Part shown: one piece after another, positions 8,526-21,489 of the stretch
Position numbering within the stretch: position 1 is the first letter of the stretch
Layout: the number at the start of each line of letters is the position of its first letter
Source of the DNA: Azospirillum brasilense
Lineage (GTDB): Bacteria; Pseudomonadota; Alphaproteobacteria; Azospirillales; Azospirillaceae
Length of the DNA: 64,000 nucleotides
Assembly: GCF_007827815.1 (NCBI RefSeq)
Contig: NZ_VITH01000002.1
Location: 434,001 to 498,000 of the forward strand
Direction of reading: 5' to 3'
Made by a program: the position numbers and the translations under genes
The notes under the pieces: generated by a model
Databases searched by the model: none
Told to the model about the DNA's origin: nothing
What the model saw: the letters and a program-made list of their open reading frames with translations, nothing else

Positions 8526-10196
8526 ATGCTGGCGTCGCTGACGATCCGGGACGTCGTCCTGATCGAACGGCTGGGGCTGGGCTTCCGCAAGGGGCTGTGC
8601 GTCCTCACCGGCGAGACCGGCGCGGGCAAGTCGATCCTGCTCGACGCGCTGGGTCTGGCGCTGGGCGCACGGGCCGATTCGGGCCTCGTCCGTCACGGCG
8701 CCGATCAGGCGTCGGTGACGGCGGAGTTCGATCTGTCCGGCGACCATCCGGCACTGGCCATCCTCAAGGAGCAGGGACTCGACCCCGAGGAGCGGCTGGT
8801 CGTCCGCCGCACCGTCAGCGCCGACGGACGCAGCCGCGCCTGGGTCAACGACCAGGCGGTCGGCGTCGGCCTGCTCAAGCGGCTGGGCGAGGAGCTGGTC
8901 GAGGTCCATGGCCAGTTCGACACCCACGGCCTGCTGAATCCGCAGACCCATCGCGGCGTGCTGGACGCCTACGCCGGGCTGGCCGCCGAGGCCGCGCAGG
9001 TCGCCGCCACCCACCGCGCCTGGAGGCAGGTCGAGGACGCGCGCGCCAACGCCGCCGCCGAGATCGCCCGCGCCCGCTCGGAAGAGGAATATCTTCGCCA
9101 CGCCGTGGCCGAGCTGGACGCTCTGGCCCCCAAGGCCGGCGAGGAGGAGGAACTGGCCGAGACCCGGGCCGTGCTGATGCACCGGGAGAAGCTGGTCGAC
9201 GCCCTCAACGCCGCCTATGCGGAGCTGTCGGGCGACCGTGGGGTGGAGCGCGCCCTGTCCTCGGCCATCCGCACGCTGAGCCGCATCGCCGACAAGGCCG
9301 CCGGCAAGCTCGATCCGGTCATCGCCGCCCTGGACCGCGCCGCGACCGAGGCGGGGGAGGCCATCGCCGGTCTCCAGGCCGTGTCCTCCGACGTGGACAT
9401 GGACCCGCAGGCCTTGGAGAAGCTGGAGGAGCGGCTGTTCGCCCTGCGCGCCGCCGCCCGCAAGCACGGGGTGGACGTGGACGCGCTGGCCCCGCTGCGC
9501 AAGGACATGGCCGACCGGCTGCTGCTGATCGAGGACCAGGGCGACCTGCTGGCCCGCCTCGCCCGCGAGGCCGAGGTCGCCCGCGACGCCTACCGCAAGG
9601 CCGCCGAGTCGCTGAGCCGGGAGCGCCAGCAGGCCGCCGGCCGTCTGGACGCCGCCGTCGCCACGGAACTCGCCCCGCTGAAGCTGGAAAAGGCGAAGTT
9701 CCGCACTCTGGTCGAGCCGCTGGCCGACGAATCGAACTGGACCGCCGCCGGCATGGACCGCGTGGCCTTCCAGGTCGCCACCAACCCCGGCTCGCCGCCG
9801 GGCGCGCTGAACAAGATCGCGTCGGGCGGCGAGCTGGCGCGCTTCATGCTGGCGCTGAAGGTGGTGCTGGCCCAGACCTCGACCGTCGGCACGCTGGTGT
9901 TCGACGAGGTGGACACCGGCATCGGCGGCGCCGTCGCCGCCGCCGTGGGCGAGCGGCTGAAGACGCTCGGGCAGGGGCTCCAGGTCCTGGTGGTCACCCA
10001 CAGCCCGCAGGTCGCCGCGCGCGGCTCCATCCACCTCAAGGTCCAGAAGTCGGTGAAGGGCGAGCAGGTGACGACCGGCGTGGTCGAGCTGGACGGCGAC
10101 GACCGCCGCGAAGAGATCGCCCGCATGCTGTCCGGCGCCACCGTCACCGCCGAAGCCCGCGCCGCCGCCGACAGCCTGATCGCCGGGCGGGGGTAG
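8526..10196 (+). CDS. recN: DNA repair protein RecN
   Basis: 556 aa, the normal RecN length. RecN is an SMC-like ATPase that acts at DNA double-strand breaks. The N-terminal half-site has Walker A GETGAGKSILLDAL (about residues 31-44). The middle is a long Ala/Glu/Arg-rich coiled coil. The C-terminal half has a signature-like SGGELARF and Walker B VFDEVDTGIGG, followed by the VTHSPQVAA His-switch region. The ATG at 8526 is 8 bases after bamD stops, so the two genes are probably co-transcribed. No LexA-type box is obvious in the short bamD-recN gap, so damage control, if any, would act upstream of bamD. Confidence 0.96.
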   Translation: MLASLTIRDVVLIERLGLGFRKGLCVLTGETGAGKSILLDALGLALGARADSGLVRHGADQASVTAEFDLSGDHPALAILKEQGLDPEERLVVRRTVSADGRSRAWVNDQAVGVGLLKRLGEELVEVHGQFDTHGLLNPQTHRGVLDAYAGLAAEAAQVAATHRAWRQVEDARANAAAEIARARSEEEYLRHAVAELDALAPKAGEEEELAETRAVLMHREKLVDALNAAYAELSGDRGVERALSSAIRTLSRIADKAAGKLDPVIAALDRAATEAGEAIAGLQAVSSDVDMDPQALEKLEERLFALRAAARKHGVDVDALAPLRKDMADRLLLIEDQGDLLARLAREAEVARDAYRKAAESLSRERQQAAGRLDAAVATELAPLKLEKAKFRTLVEPLADESNWTAAGMDRVAFQVATNPGSPPGALNKIASGGELARFMLALKVVLAQTSTVGTLVFDEVDTGIGGAVAAAVGERLKTLGQGLQVLVVTHSPQVAARGSIHLKVQKSVKGEQVTTGVVELDGDDRREEIARMLSGATVTAEARAAADSLIAGRG

Positions 10197-10206
10197 CGGA
10201 ACGCCT

Positions 10207-10329
10207 CTATCCCCTCTCCCCTCTGGGGAGAGGGTTAGGGTGAGGGGGTTGCGCTTTTGCCGGACGAACCGCTGTGCGCACCCCCCTCACCGGCCCTTCG
10301 GGCCACCCTCTCCCCTGAGGGTAGAGGGC
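10207..10329. repeat. GC-rich palindromic intergenic element (REP-like)
   Basis: It contains CCCCTCTCCCC, then GGGGAGAGGG, then TTAGGGTGAGGGGG, and an inverted counterpart CCCCCCTCACC...CCCTCTCCCCTGAGGG. Similar elements occur at 17862-18012, 18109-18180 and 49692-49740, always between genes. It may also act as a terminator for recN. Confidence 0.75.
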
Positions 10330-10459
10330 TAAATCCTCCATCCAGGTCACAGCAATCGCCCGCAGCGGTCATACGGCGGCCACAGCAAAACACGCATAGT
10401 CCAGCCTTGCGCGCCCGGCGACGGGCGCCGTTCGCCCAAGAACGAACAAGGTTGGCAAG

Positions 10460-12322
10460 ATGTCGAACAGCTCCGCTTCCGCCGGCAACGTCGTCGTGAT
10501 CGACAGCGGCCTGTCCTCCGCCTGGAACACGGGCCGGCTGGTCTATCAGTATGACTTCTACGGAAACGACAACGACGTCATGGTCGCCAACGCGAACACG
10601 CACGGCGCCCTGGTCACCGCGGAAATCCTGGAGAACGCGCCGGACGTCGGCATCATCGCGCTGAAGGTCATGCCCGACGACGGCAGCGGCGCCAGCGAGG
10701 CCAACATCGAGAAGGCCCTGCAGTGGGTCGTCGCCAACGCCGACGCCTACAACATCACGGCGGTGAACCTGTCGCTGGGCGGCGGCGCGCAGACGACCGC
10801 GGCCACCACCTCGATTTCCGACGAGCTGGCCGCTCTGGCCGCCAAGCGCGTGCTGACGGTGGCCGCCGCCGGCAACAGCGGCGACGGCGGGGTGTCGCAG
10901 AGCGTGTCCAGCTACTCCGCCGACGTGAACCAGATCTGCGTCTCGGCCTCCACCGGCGACGGCGCCTTCCCGTCCTGGGCGCAGCGCAGCCCGACCCTGA
11001 CCGACGTCTGCGCCGACGGCACCGACGTGCGGATCACCAACCTGTCGGGCGTCACCTACACGGCCAACGGCTCCTCCTTCGCCGCCCCGGCGGTCACCGC
11101 GGCGGTGGCGCGGGCGCAGCAGGCCTGGGTGGAGCAGACCGGCACCCGGCTGACCCAGGACGAGTTCCTCGACCTCGCCCGCAGCACCGGCAAGGCCATG
11201 GGCACCGCCGGCTATTTCGAGCTGGACACCGACGCCCTGCTGGCCAAGATCGCCCAGTCCGCCCCGGTGGCGACGGCGCAGAGCGCCACGACGATCACCG
11301 TCAACGCCTCCGGCGCCCCGGCCGGCGGGGTGAACGCCCATTTCAAGCTGCTGGTCGACGGCAAGACGGTGGGGCAGGCCACGGTGGATTCGGCGGCGAA
11401 GGATTTCAGCTTCACCACCAACCTGACCGCCGAGCAGGCGCACAAGGTTCAGGTCCAGTACGACAACGACGGCTTCGTGAACGGCCAGGACCGCAACCTG
11501 TTCGTCCACAAGGTCACCATCAACGGCACGGCGCACAGCCCGACCGCCGCCAACGTCACCTATGACAAGGGCGCGCTCGACGGCAAGGACGTGGTCAAAG
11601 GCCAGTCGTCCATGTGGTGGGGCGGCACGCTGGTCGTCGATGCCCCGGCGAAGGACTTCCCGGCCCAGAATGTCCCGGTTGGGGCGGCGCCCGCCAACAC
11701 GACCATCACGGTCAACGCCTCCGGCGCGCCGGCCGGCGGGGTGAACGCCCATTTCAACCTGCTGGTGGATGGCCAGAAGGTCGGCGAGGGCATGGCCGGC
11801 ACCGCGGCCAAGGATTTCACCTTCGCCACCAACCTGACCGCCGACCACGCCCACAAGGTCCAGGTGCAGTACGACAACGACGCCGTGGTGAACGGGCAGG
11901 ACCGCTCGCTGTTCGTCAATAAGGTCACCATCAACGGCCACGCCGTCGCCCCCACGGCGTCGAACGTCACCTACGACAAGGGCGCGCTCGACGGGAAGGA
12001 CGTGGTGAAGGGGCAGGCCGGACTGTGGTGGAACGGCACGCTGGTCGTCGATGCCGACAAGTCCTGGTTCCCCTCCACCATCGGGACGGGCGCCACCGGG
12101 ACGGGCGCCGTGGCGTCGGCCCTTTCCACCGACCATTCCGCGGCCGGCCAGGACACCGTGTGGCAGCATCTCGTCGCCCAGGGTCTGGAGGCGGCGGCCC
12201 CGTCGCACGGGGACCACACGACGGCGCTGTACGAGGCCGTCCCGTCGATGGACGCCTACACCCACGCCGCGGCCCTGGCGGAGCACCATTCCGACCCGCT
12301 GCATCCGTTCGACGCGGTTTGA
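10460..12322 (+). CDS. S8 subtilisin-like serine protease with two carbohydrate-binding modules
   Basis: 620 aa. The peptidase S8 domain covers about residues 8-270, with Asp15 (VVVIDSG), His48 (NTHGALV), oxyanion-hole Asn in AAAGNSGD and Ser206 (NGSSFAAP). The catalytic domain starts almost at residue 1: no signal peptide and no I9 propeptide. Residues about 275-400 and 413-537 are two nearly identical copies of a beta-rich module (from TTITVNASGAPAGG to LVVDA) with the Asp-rich NGQDRNLFVxKVTING segment of calcium-dependent CBM36/60-type xylan-binding modules. A His/Ala-rich tail of about 80 residues follows. ATG with AAGG upstream. Export, if any, would need a leaderless route such as type I secretion, but no RTX repeats or transporter genes are seen nearby. 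Confidence 0.85.
   Translation: MSNSSASAGNVVVIDSGLSSAWNTGRLVYQYDFYGNDNDVMVANANTHGALVTAEILENAPDVGIIALKVMPDDGSGASEANIEKALQWVVANADAYNITAVNLSLGGGAQTTAATTSISDELAALAAKRVLTVAAAGNSGDGGVSQSVSSYSADVNQICVSASTGDGAFPSWAQRSPTLTDVCADGTDVRITNLSGVTYTANGSSFAAPAVTAAVARAQQAWVEQTGTRLTQDEFLDLARSTGKAMGTAGYFELDTDALLAKIAQSAPVATAQSATTITVNASGAPAGGVNAHFKLLVDGKTVGQATVDSAAKDFSFTTNLTAEQAHKVQVQYDNDGFVNGQDRNLFVHKVTINGTAHSPTAANVTYDKGALDGKDVVKGQSSMWWGGTLVVDAPAKDFPAQNVPVGAAPANTTITVNASGAPAGGVNAHFNLLVDGQKVGEGMAGTAAKDFTFATNLTADHAHKVQVQYDNDAVVNGQDRSLFVNKVTINGHAVAPTASNVTYDKGALDGKDVVKGQAGLWWNGTLVVDADKSWFPSTIGTGATGTGAVASALSTDHSAAGQDTVWQHLVAQGLEAAAPSHGDHTTALYEAVPSMDAYTHAAALAEHHSDPLHPFDAV
11284..12070 (+). repeat. Tandem duplicated carbohydrate-binding module coding sequence
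   Basis: Two copies, about 11284-11660 and 11698-12070, highly similar in both DNA and protein; the second retains long identical stretches such as GCGCTCGACGG around 11574 and 11985. This indicates recent duplication of one module within the protease gene. Confidence 0.85.
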
Positions 12323-12441
12323 GGGCGGGGCCGGTCTGAGGGCGGCCCCCCGTCACGAAGGACCGTTCCGCCTCGTCCTGTGTGGGGTGCTGTCCGGCCG
12401 GTGCGCGGTCTTCGCGCGTGCCGGCCGCCCGCCGGCGCCGG

Positions 12442-13788
12442 TCACGCCGCCACGCGCAGGGACATCATGTGCGACAGGAACTTGTCGAGCGCGGCGCGCA
12501 GTTCCTCCGCCGTCCCGGTCAGCCGCGCGGTGGTGTGGAAGGCGTCCTCGACCGACACCATGACCGACCGCGCGCCGTCGGCGAGGTGTCCGGCCTCCTC
12601 GGACATGCGCTCGGCGGAACGGCTGGCCTCATGGATGTTCTCGGCGATCTCCCGGGTCGCGTCGTTCTGCTGGCCCATGATGGACAGCACGTCCTGCGAA
12701 TGGGTGCGCAGCGCGCCGACCACCGTGCCGATGCTGGCGATCTCGTCGCGGGTCCGGCCCGTTGCGCCGTCGATCTCCTGAAGCAGGCGGGTGATGTCCT
12801 CCGTCGCTCCGGCGGTCTGCTTGGCGAGCACCTTCACCTCCGCCGCGACCACGGAGAAGCCGCGCCCGGCCTCGCCGGCGCGGGCCGCCTCGATGGTGGC
12901 GTTCAGCGCCAGCAGGTTGGTCTGGTTGGCGATGGCGTTGATCAGCTTCAGCGTCCCGCCGATCCGCCCGGCGATCCCGGCCAGCGCGGTGACCGCCTCG
13001 GTCGAGCGCTGGGTGGCGGCCTGCGCGTCGTCGACGATGGAGAAGGCGCTTTCCATGCGCGACACCACGCTGTGGTTGGTGGCGGTCAGCTCCTCGGCGG
13101 CGGCGGCGATGGCGCGGGCGTTGCTGGCCGTGCCGGACACCGCGCCGGTCAGATGCTCCGTGCGCACGCCGGTGTCCTGGGCGATGCCGCGCACCGCGCC
13201 GGTCGCCGCGTTGACCGCCGCCGCCGAATGGCCGACGGTCTCGATGGCGCCCTGCACCGTGTCCCGGAAATTCTCCGCCAGTTCCACCAGCATCCGGTTG
13301 GTCATGGTCATCACGGCGGTGCTGTAGGCGTCGAAGGACAGGTCGAGGTCGAGAAAGATCGCGGTTTCCACCGCCCCCATGATCCTCATGGCGCGCGGCG
13401 CGTCGCGGCGGTGGCGCTCGCCGACCAGCGCGCCCAGTCGCCCGAGGACGAGCCGGTAAGCCCCGAAATACCAGCGCGGGTGCAGGCCGATGCGGTAATG
13501 CGCCTGGCCCACCGCCTTCACGCGCGTCAGATAGACATCGTCAAAGCTGCCGGAGAACAGGTGCCGCCAGTGGTTGACCTGCGCGTCCTTCAACCGCTCC
13601 AGCGACTTCCCGTCCAGGATCTTTCTGAGGTCGGGAATGGCGAGGAGGTGATCGTAGAAGTCCTTGAGGATCACCGGCAGCTGAGGCTCGGCGATGCTCC
13701 AGGCTTCCTTCAGAAGCGTCGCCGTTTCACCGCCGATCCGCAGAAAGGAGAGGCGGTCCTGAATGCCGCCTTGAATGCCGCTGTCCAT
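12442..13788 (-). CDS. Globin-coupled methyl-accepting chemotaxis protein (HemAT-like)
   Basis: 448 aa with no membrane segment, so a soluble chemoreceptor. Residues 1-160 form a protoglobin-type sensor with the haem-pocket motif [16 protein letters not shown], in which His97 is the likely proximal haem ligand. Residues about 190-440 are an MCP signalling domain with the conserved hairpin tip ([24 protein letters not shown] region, split here by the reader at [14 protein letters not shown]). HemAT-type proteins bind oxygen and drive aerotaxis. The ATG at 13788 is chosen because the globin homology begins right after it; the frame is open to 13878, but that part is Arg-rich and uncharacteristic. 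No terminal receptor-methylation tether pentapeptide is present. Confidence 0.9.
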   Translation of the reverse strand: MDSGIQGGIQDRLSFLRIGGETATLLKEAWSIAEPQLPVILKDFYDHLLAIPDLRKILDGKSLERLKDAQVNHWRHLFSGSFDDVYLTRVKAVGQAHYRIGLHPRWYFGAYRLVLGRLGALVGERHRRDAPRAMRIMGAVETAIFLDLDLSFDAYSTAVMTMTNRMLVELAENFRDTVQGAIETVGHSAAAVNAATGAVRGIAQDTGVRTEHLTGAVSGTASNARAIAAAAEELTATNHSVVSRMESAFSIVDDAQAATQRSTEAVTALAGIAGRIGGTLKLINAIANQTNLLALNATIEAARAGEAGRGFSVVAAEVKVLAKQTAGATEDITRLLQEIDGATGRTRDEIASIGTVVGALRTHSQDVLSIMGQQNDATREIAENIHEASRSAERMSEEAGHLADGARSVMVSVEDAFHTTARLTGTAEELRAALDKFLSHMMSLRVAA

Positions 13789-17330
<3,542 letters not shown>

Positions 17331-17453
17331 ACGCCGTTTGGCCTTGGGGGCGGAAGGGGAGGGTCGGCGCGGCTGAGTGCCGCGTTGACGCTCCTCACCG
17401 CTGGTCCCATAAAGGGTCGAAGCCCTAAAAGAAAAACGAGGCGGAGGATCGCT

Positions 17454-17852
17454 ATGGACTCCATTCAATGGTCGCGCTGGATGAGCGTCGGCATCGAAGA
17501 ACTCGATGAGGATCATCGCGTTCTCGTGGACATCGTCAACAAGCTGGGCACGGACGAGAACCGCGCCTCTCCTGACGTCGTCGAAGCGATCCTCGACGAG
17601 CTGATCCATTACACCAAGGATCACTTCGCACGCGAAGAAGCGCACATGGCCCAGGCCAACTACCCGACCTTCGCCGCGCACAAGGCTCTGCACGACAGCC
17701 TGACGCGCAATGTCGAATCCTACCGCGAGCGCTTCCACGCCCATCGCGACACCATCACGGGCGACGCGGTGTTCGAGTTCTGCGCCGACTGGCTGGGCCA
17801 GCACATCCTGAAGGAAGACACCCGCTTCGGCGCCTACGCCGCGGAGCAGTGA
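17454..17852 (+). CDS. Bacteriohemerythrin
   Basis: 132 aa, a single hemerythrin domain. All di-iron ligands are in place: His21 (DEDH), His57 and Glu61 (HFAREE), His76 and His80 (HKALH), His117 and Asp122 (HILKED). Such proteins bind O2 reversibly and store, deliver or sense it, and they are frequent in motile microaerobic bacteria. GCGGAGG lies about 6 nt before the ATG. It stands alone between ligA and a palindrome-rich gap. Its presence fits the HemAT-like receptor at 12442-13788, but no direct link is shown. Confidence 0.93.
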   Translation: MDSIQWSRWMSVGIEELDEDHRVLVDIVNKLGTDENRASPDVVEAILDELIHYTKDHFAREEAHMAQANYPTFAAHKALHDSLTRNVESYRERFHAHRDTITGDAVFEFCADWLGQHILKEDTRFGAYAAEQ

Positions 17853-17861
17853 GTGGTCTCA

Positions 17862-18012
17862 TGTCCCCTCTCCCGTCCCGGGAGAGGGAAGGGGCCCACG
17901 CTGGTGGCGTGGGACGGGTGAGGGTGGTGGCAAGGATCAGCCCTTGATCCTCGCACGACCCTCGTCCGCCCGTTGCGTGGGCGTCCTCTCCGAAAGCGGG
18001 AGAGAGGATTTT
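17862..18012. repeat. GC-rich palindromic intergenic element (REP-like)
   Basis: CCCCTCTCCCGTCCCGGGAGAGGG, split by its centre, followed by GGGCCCACGCTGGTGGCGTGGG and a degenerate inverted counterpart ending in GAAAGCGGGAGAGAGG. Same family as 10207-10329. Probably ends the hemerythrin transcript. Confidence 0.65.
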
Positions 18013-18108
18013 GGCGGCGTCAACTCAGGTGAAGTCTTAAAAACACCACATAAAATATTGATATAATTCAATACTTCTACGATTTTGGGAGAGCGGCGCG
18101 GACATGAA

Positions 18109-18180
18109 GTCCTTCCACTCCCGGAAGGGGAGGGGAGTACGCGCGGGACCCCTCAGGCGCGAGCGCGGAAGGGGAGGGGG
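18109..18180. repeat. GC-rich palindromic intergenic element, second copy
   Basis: CCTTCCACTCCCGGAAGGGGAGGG and a following GCGCGAG...GCGGAAGGGGAGGGGG. It is separated from the previous element by an AT-rich spacer (18035-18085, AAAAACACCACATAAAATATTG) with no gene. Confidence 0.5.
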
Positions 18181-18183
18181 GTT

Positions 18184-18222
18184 GAGAAAAACGAAAATGC
18201 CCTCCCCGGAAGGGGAGGGCAG
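18184..18222 (-). terminator. Rho-independent terminator of lpxC
   Basis: Perfect stem GCCCTCCCC / GGGGAGGGC (18199-18220) with a 4-base loop. On the minus strand it is followed by ATTTTCGTTTTTC. It lies 30 bases after the lpxC stop. Confidence 0.85.
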
Positions 18223-18249
18223 GGGCAATCCCGGCGTGTGAGGTGCGTC

Positions 18250-19194
18250 TTAGGCGACGGCGAGCCGCTCGGTCGCGTGCCAGACGGCGCCCGGCAGAGC
18301 CGTGCTCGGCGGGGTCTCGTAGCACCAGGCGCTGGTGTCGGCGAACAGAGCGCGCAGCAGCAGGTTGTTCAGGGCGTGGCCGGAGCGCACGCCGTGGAAA
18401 TGGCCGACGAACATCGCGCCGGCCAGATAGAGGTCGCCAACCGCGTCCAGGATCTTGTGGCGCACGAACTCGTCGTCGAAGCGCAGGCCGCCCTCGTTCA
18501 TCACCTCGTCGCCGGAGATGACCACCGCGTTGTCCAGCGAGCCGCCGCGGGCGAGGCCCATCTTGCGCAGGCCCTCGACCTCGTGCAGGAAGCCGAAGGT
18601 GCGGGCGGCGCTGATCTCGTCGCGGAAGGTCTCGGCGTCCAGCTCGACCTCGTGGCTCTGCTGGGCGATCGCCTTGCTAGCGAAGTCGATCTCGAAGCTG
18701 AAGCCCGTGGTGTGGTCCGGCGTGAAGGTGGCGCTCTTGTTGCCCTCGGTCACGGTGACCGGCTTCAGGATGCGGATGGCGCGGCGCGGCGCGTTCTGCG
18801 ACACGGTGCCGACGCGCTCGATGGCCTCCACGAAGGGGGCGGCGCTGCCGTCCATGATCGGCACCTCGATGTTGTCCAGCGCGACCACGGCGTTGTCCAC
18901 GCCGCAGCCGGCCAGCGCCGACATCAGATGCTCGATGGTGCCGATGGTGGTGCCGTGGGCGTTGCCGATGACCGTGCACAGCTTGGTGTCGACCACATGG
19001 TCCCAGCGCGCCGGGATCACCGCGGCGGGGCCGCTGAGATCGGTGCGCCGGAAGACGATGCCGCTGTTCGGCTCGGCCGGGGAAATCGTCAGGGTGACCG
19101 TCGCGCCCGTATGCAGCCCGACGCCCGAGCAACGCACCGGCTTCGCCAGGGTACGCTGCAGCATGCCTTCGGTCTTGATGCGATTCTGAGCCAC
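18250..19194 (-). CDS. lpxC: UDP-3-O-acyl-N-acetylglucosamine deacetylase LpxC
   Basis: 314 aa. LpxC performs the committed step of lipid A synthesis, a zinc-dependent deacetylation. Zinc ligands His89 (TIEHLMSAL), His246 and Asp250 (VRHKILDAVGD) and the catalytic His273 (SGHALNNLL) are all visible, as is the N-terminal GVGLHTG substrate motif. The start is the GTG at 19194; an internal ATG at codon 11 (MLQRTL) is an alternative closer to the E. coli start. It lies downstream of ftsZ on the same strand, but a strong terminator at 19401-19444 separates them, so lpxC should have its own promoter in 19195-19400. Confidence 0.97.
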   Translation of the reverse strand: MAQNRIKTEGMLQRTLAKPVRCSGVGLHTGATVTLTISPAEPNSGIVFRRTDLSGPAAVIPARWDHVVDTKLCTVIGNAHGTTIGTIEHLMSALAGCGVDNAVVALDNIEVPIMDGSAAPFVEAIERVGTVSQNAPRRAIRILKPVTVTEGNKSATFTPDHTTGFSFEIDFASKAIAQQSHEVELDAETFRDEISAARTFGFLHEVEGLRKMGLARGGSLDNAVVISGDEVMNEGGLRFDDEFVRHKILDAVGDLYLAGAMFVGHFHGVRSGHALNNLLLRALFADTSAWCYETPPSTALPGAVWHATERLAVA

Positions 19195-19553
19195 GGTGTC
19201 TGTCCCGCTACAATCTTGGTCTTTGTGCGATCGGTCCGCGACTTGCCGCCGGTCTCCCTTGGGAGGGGCGGGTCAGCGCTTATGACCACATATGCTAGGT
19301 ATCACTGCCCCCTGTGGACGACAAATCACTCTTTGTTACCGTTTGTTGCAGGGCGGTAGAGCGTCGTCGCCGGGCGCGAACCGGGGCGCTCCCCAGACAC
19401 GAAAAGACCGCCCCCGGAGCGTTCTTGCGAAGCTCTGGAGGCGGTTGAAGTCTAACAGGTTGTGGATACCCGCCGATGCCACTTCGAAAGAGGCGGCGGC
19501 GACCGGCGGGTTGCTGTTGCCCTCAGATCAATTGGGCCAGCTTCGGTGACGCG
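19195..19553. other. ftsZ-lpxC intergenic region
   Basis: 359 bases. The right part holds the ftsZ terminator. The middle (19280-19350) is AT-richer and must contain the lpxC promoter on the minus strand. A TTGTCG at 19315-19320 with AT-rich sequence about 17 bases downstream is the best candidate, but its -10 match is poor. No gene is seen. Confidence 0.5.
19401..19444 (-). terminator. Rho-independent terminator of ftsZ / end of dcw operon
   Basis: Stem CCGCCTCCAGAGC / GCTCCGGGGGCGG (19432-19444 with 19408-19420), an 11-base loop, and TCTTTTC after it on the minus strand. It sits 109 bases after ftsZ ends. Confidence 0.85.
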
Positions 19554-21344
19554 TCAGTTGGCCTGACGGCGCAGGAAGGCGGGGATGTCCAGCGCTTCCT
19601 CGTCGATCCTCTGGGTGGTGCCGTCGACGCCCGTCGCCTGCGGGCGCGGGGCCTGCATCGGCGGCTGCTGCGCGGCCATCGGCGGCTGCGGCATCACCGG
19701 CTGCTGGTGCTGCGGCTGGTGCTGCTGGGGCTGATGGTGGTGCGGCTGATGCTGGGGCTGATGCTGCGGCTGGGGGGCCGGCTGCGGCGCCGGATCAGCC
19801 TTGCGGCCGGCCAGACCGGTGACCAGGCCGAACAGGAAGTTCGGCTTGCGGGCCGGCGGCTCCGCCTGGGCGGCGGCGGCGAGCTGGCTCGACATCGGGA
19901 CCGAGGACTGGCGCGGGCCGGGATCGGCGGCCTTCGGGGCGATGAAGTGGCCGTCGCGGCGCTCGCTGTGCAGCGGACCGGTGGCGACGTTGCGGGCCGG
20001 GGCGTTCTCCACCGGCTGCATGCCGTCATGCCCCATCGGCATGTGCGGGTGGGGCGCATGCTGCGGGGCGTGCTGAACCATCGGGTCCATGGGCTGCTGG
20101 ACCGGCTGCGGCGCCGGCTGCTGCACCGGAACGTGCTGCTGGAACTCCGACGGATGCGGCTGCTGGACCTGGGGCTGCGCGACTCCGCCCATCGGGCGCG
20201 GAGCCAGACCGGCGCCGGGGATCGCCGGGGCGACCTGACCGGGGGAGGCGAGCGGGGCCGGGGCGGCCTGGGTCAGGCCGGCGGCACCGGCGGGCTTCTT
20301 GGCGCCGCCGTTGCCGCCGTTGCGGTCGGAGACCAGCGACAGGTTGACCGGGTGCAGGGTGCGCGGGTTGGACATGGCCGCGGCGTCGATGCCGGTGGCG
20401 ACCACCGACACGCGCATCACGCCGTCCAGCGAGCTGTCGAAGGTCGAGCCGAAGATGATGTTGGCGTCCGGATCGACCTCGTCGCGGACGCGGTTCGCCG
20501 CCTCGTCGACCTCGAACAGGGTCATGTCGTAGCCGCCGGTGATGTTGATGAGGACGCCGCGGGCACCCTTCATCGACACGTCGTCGAGCAACGGGTTGGA
20601 GATGGCGGCCTCGGCGGCCTCGATGGCGCGGCGCTCGCCGCCGGCTTCGCCGGTGCCCATCATCGCCTTGCCCATCTCGGTCATGACCGAGCGGATGTCG
20701 GCGAAGTCCAGGTTGATGAGGCCGGGCATCACCATCAGGTCGGTGACGCCGCGCACGCCGGAATGCAGAACGTCGTCGGCCATCTTGAAGGCGTCCGCGA
20801 AGGTCGTCTTCTCGTTGGCGATGCGGAACAGGTTCTGGTTCGGGATGATGATCAGCGTGTCGACGTACTGCTGCAGCTCGGCGATGCCCGATTCGGCCAG
20901 CCGCATGCGGTGCGCGCCCTCGAAGTGGAAGGGCTTGGTCACCACGCCGACGGTCAGCAGGCCGCGCTCGCGGGCGGCGCGGGCGATGACCGGAGCCGCA
21001 CCCGTGCCGGTGCCGCCGCCCATGCCGGCGGTGATGAACACCATGTTGGCGCCTTCGAGGTGACCGATGATCTCCTCGAGCTGCTCCTCGGCGGAGGCGC
21101 GGCCGACGTCCGGCTTGGAGCCGGCGCCCAGGCCGCGGGTCATGGTGGTGCCGAGCTGGACGCGCTTCTCGCAGAGCGAGCCCTTGAGGGCCTGCGCGTC
21201 GGTGTTGCCGACCACGAAGTCAACGCCTTCGAGGTTGGACTTGATCATGTTGTTCACGGCGTTGCCGCCGGCGCCGCCGACACCGAAGACGGTGATGCGG
21301 GGCTTCAGCTCGGGTTCGATGCTGGGGATGGTCACGTTGATCAT
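19554..21344 (-). CDS. ftsZ: Cell division protein FtsZ
   Basis: 596 aa. FtsZ is the tubulin-like GTPase that forms the division ring. The N-terminal about 320 residues are the conserved GTPase core with the tubulin signature [10 protein letters not shown] and the T7 loop [12 protein letters not shown] linker of about 250 residues rich in Pro, Gln, His and Ala follows, with long Gln/His/Pro tracts near residues 530-570. The extreme C-terminus carries the conserved FtsA-binding peptide ([11 protein letters not shown]). Linkers this long are typical of alphaproteobacteria; the poly-Q/H part is unusual. GGAGG lies 7 nt before the ATG at 21344; the frame upstream of it is not FtsZ-like. The 145-base gap after ftsA may contain a separate ftsZ promoter. 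Confidence 0.98.
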   Translation of the reverse strand: MINVTIPSIEPELKPRITVFGVGGAGGNAVNNMIKSNLEGVDFVVGNTDAQALKGSLCEKRVQLGTTMTRGLGAGSKPDVGRASAEEQLEEIIGHLEGANMVFITAGMGGGTGTGAAPVIARAARERGLLTVGVVTKPFHFEGAHRMRLAESGIAELQQYVDTLIIIPNQNLFRIANEKTTFADAFKMADDVLHSGVRGVTDLMVMPGLINLDFADIRSVMTEMGKAMMGTGEAGGERRAIEAAEAAISNPLLDDVSMKGARGVLINITGGYDMTLFEVDEAANRVRDEVDPDANIIFGSTFDSSLDGVMRVSVVATGIDAAAMSNPRTLHPVNLSLVSDRNGGNGGAKKPAGAAGLTQAAPAPLASPGQVAPAIPGAGLAPRPMGGVAQPQVQQPHPSEFQQHVPVQQPAPQPVQQPMDPMVQHAPQHAPHPHMPMGHDGMQPVENAPARNVATGPLHSERRDGHFIAPKAADPGPRQSSVPMSSQLAAAAQAEPPARKPNFLFGLVTGLAGRKADPAPQPAPQPQHQPQHQPHHHQPQQHQPQHQQPVMPQPPMAAQQPPMQAPRPQATGVDGTTQRIDEEALDIPAFLRRQAN

Positions 21345-21489
21345 GTTATGGCCTCCACAACCTTTTGATTGGTTCGATGCTTTGCGTCGCGGGTTCTTTG
21401 CCCGGTTGGGTCCGGGTGGTGTTTTTAGGCAGGAATGCCGTGGCGCGGCGGGAGCCTTTTTGGGGCCGGGAACCTTTGCCGGTGGATCG

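Noticed and set aside
12327..12349. Terminator hairpin after the subtilase gene
   Set aside because: A 7-base stem GGGGCCG/CGGCCCC exists but has no T-run on either strand.
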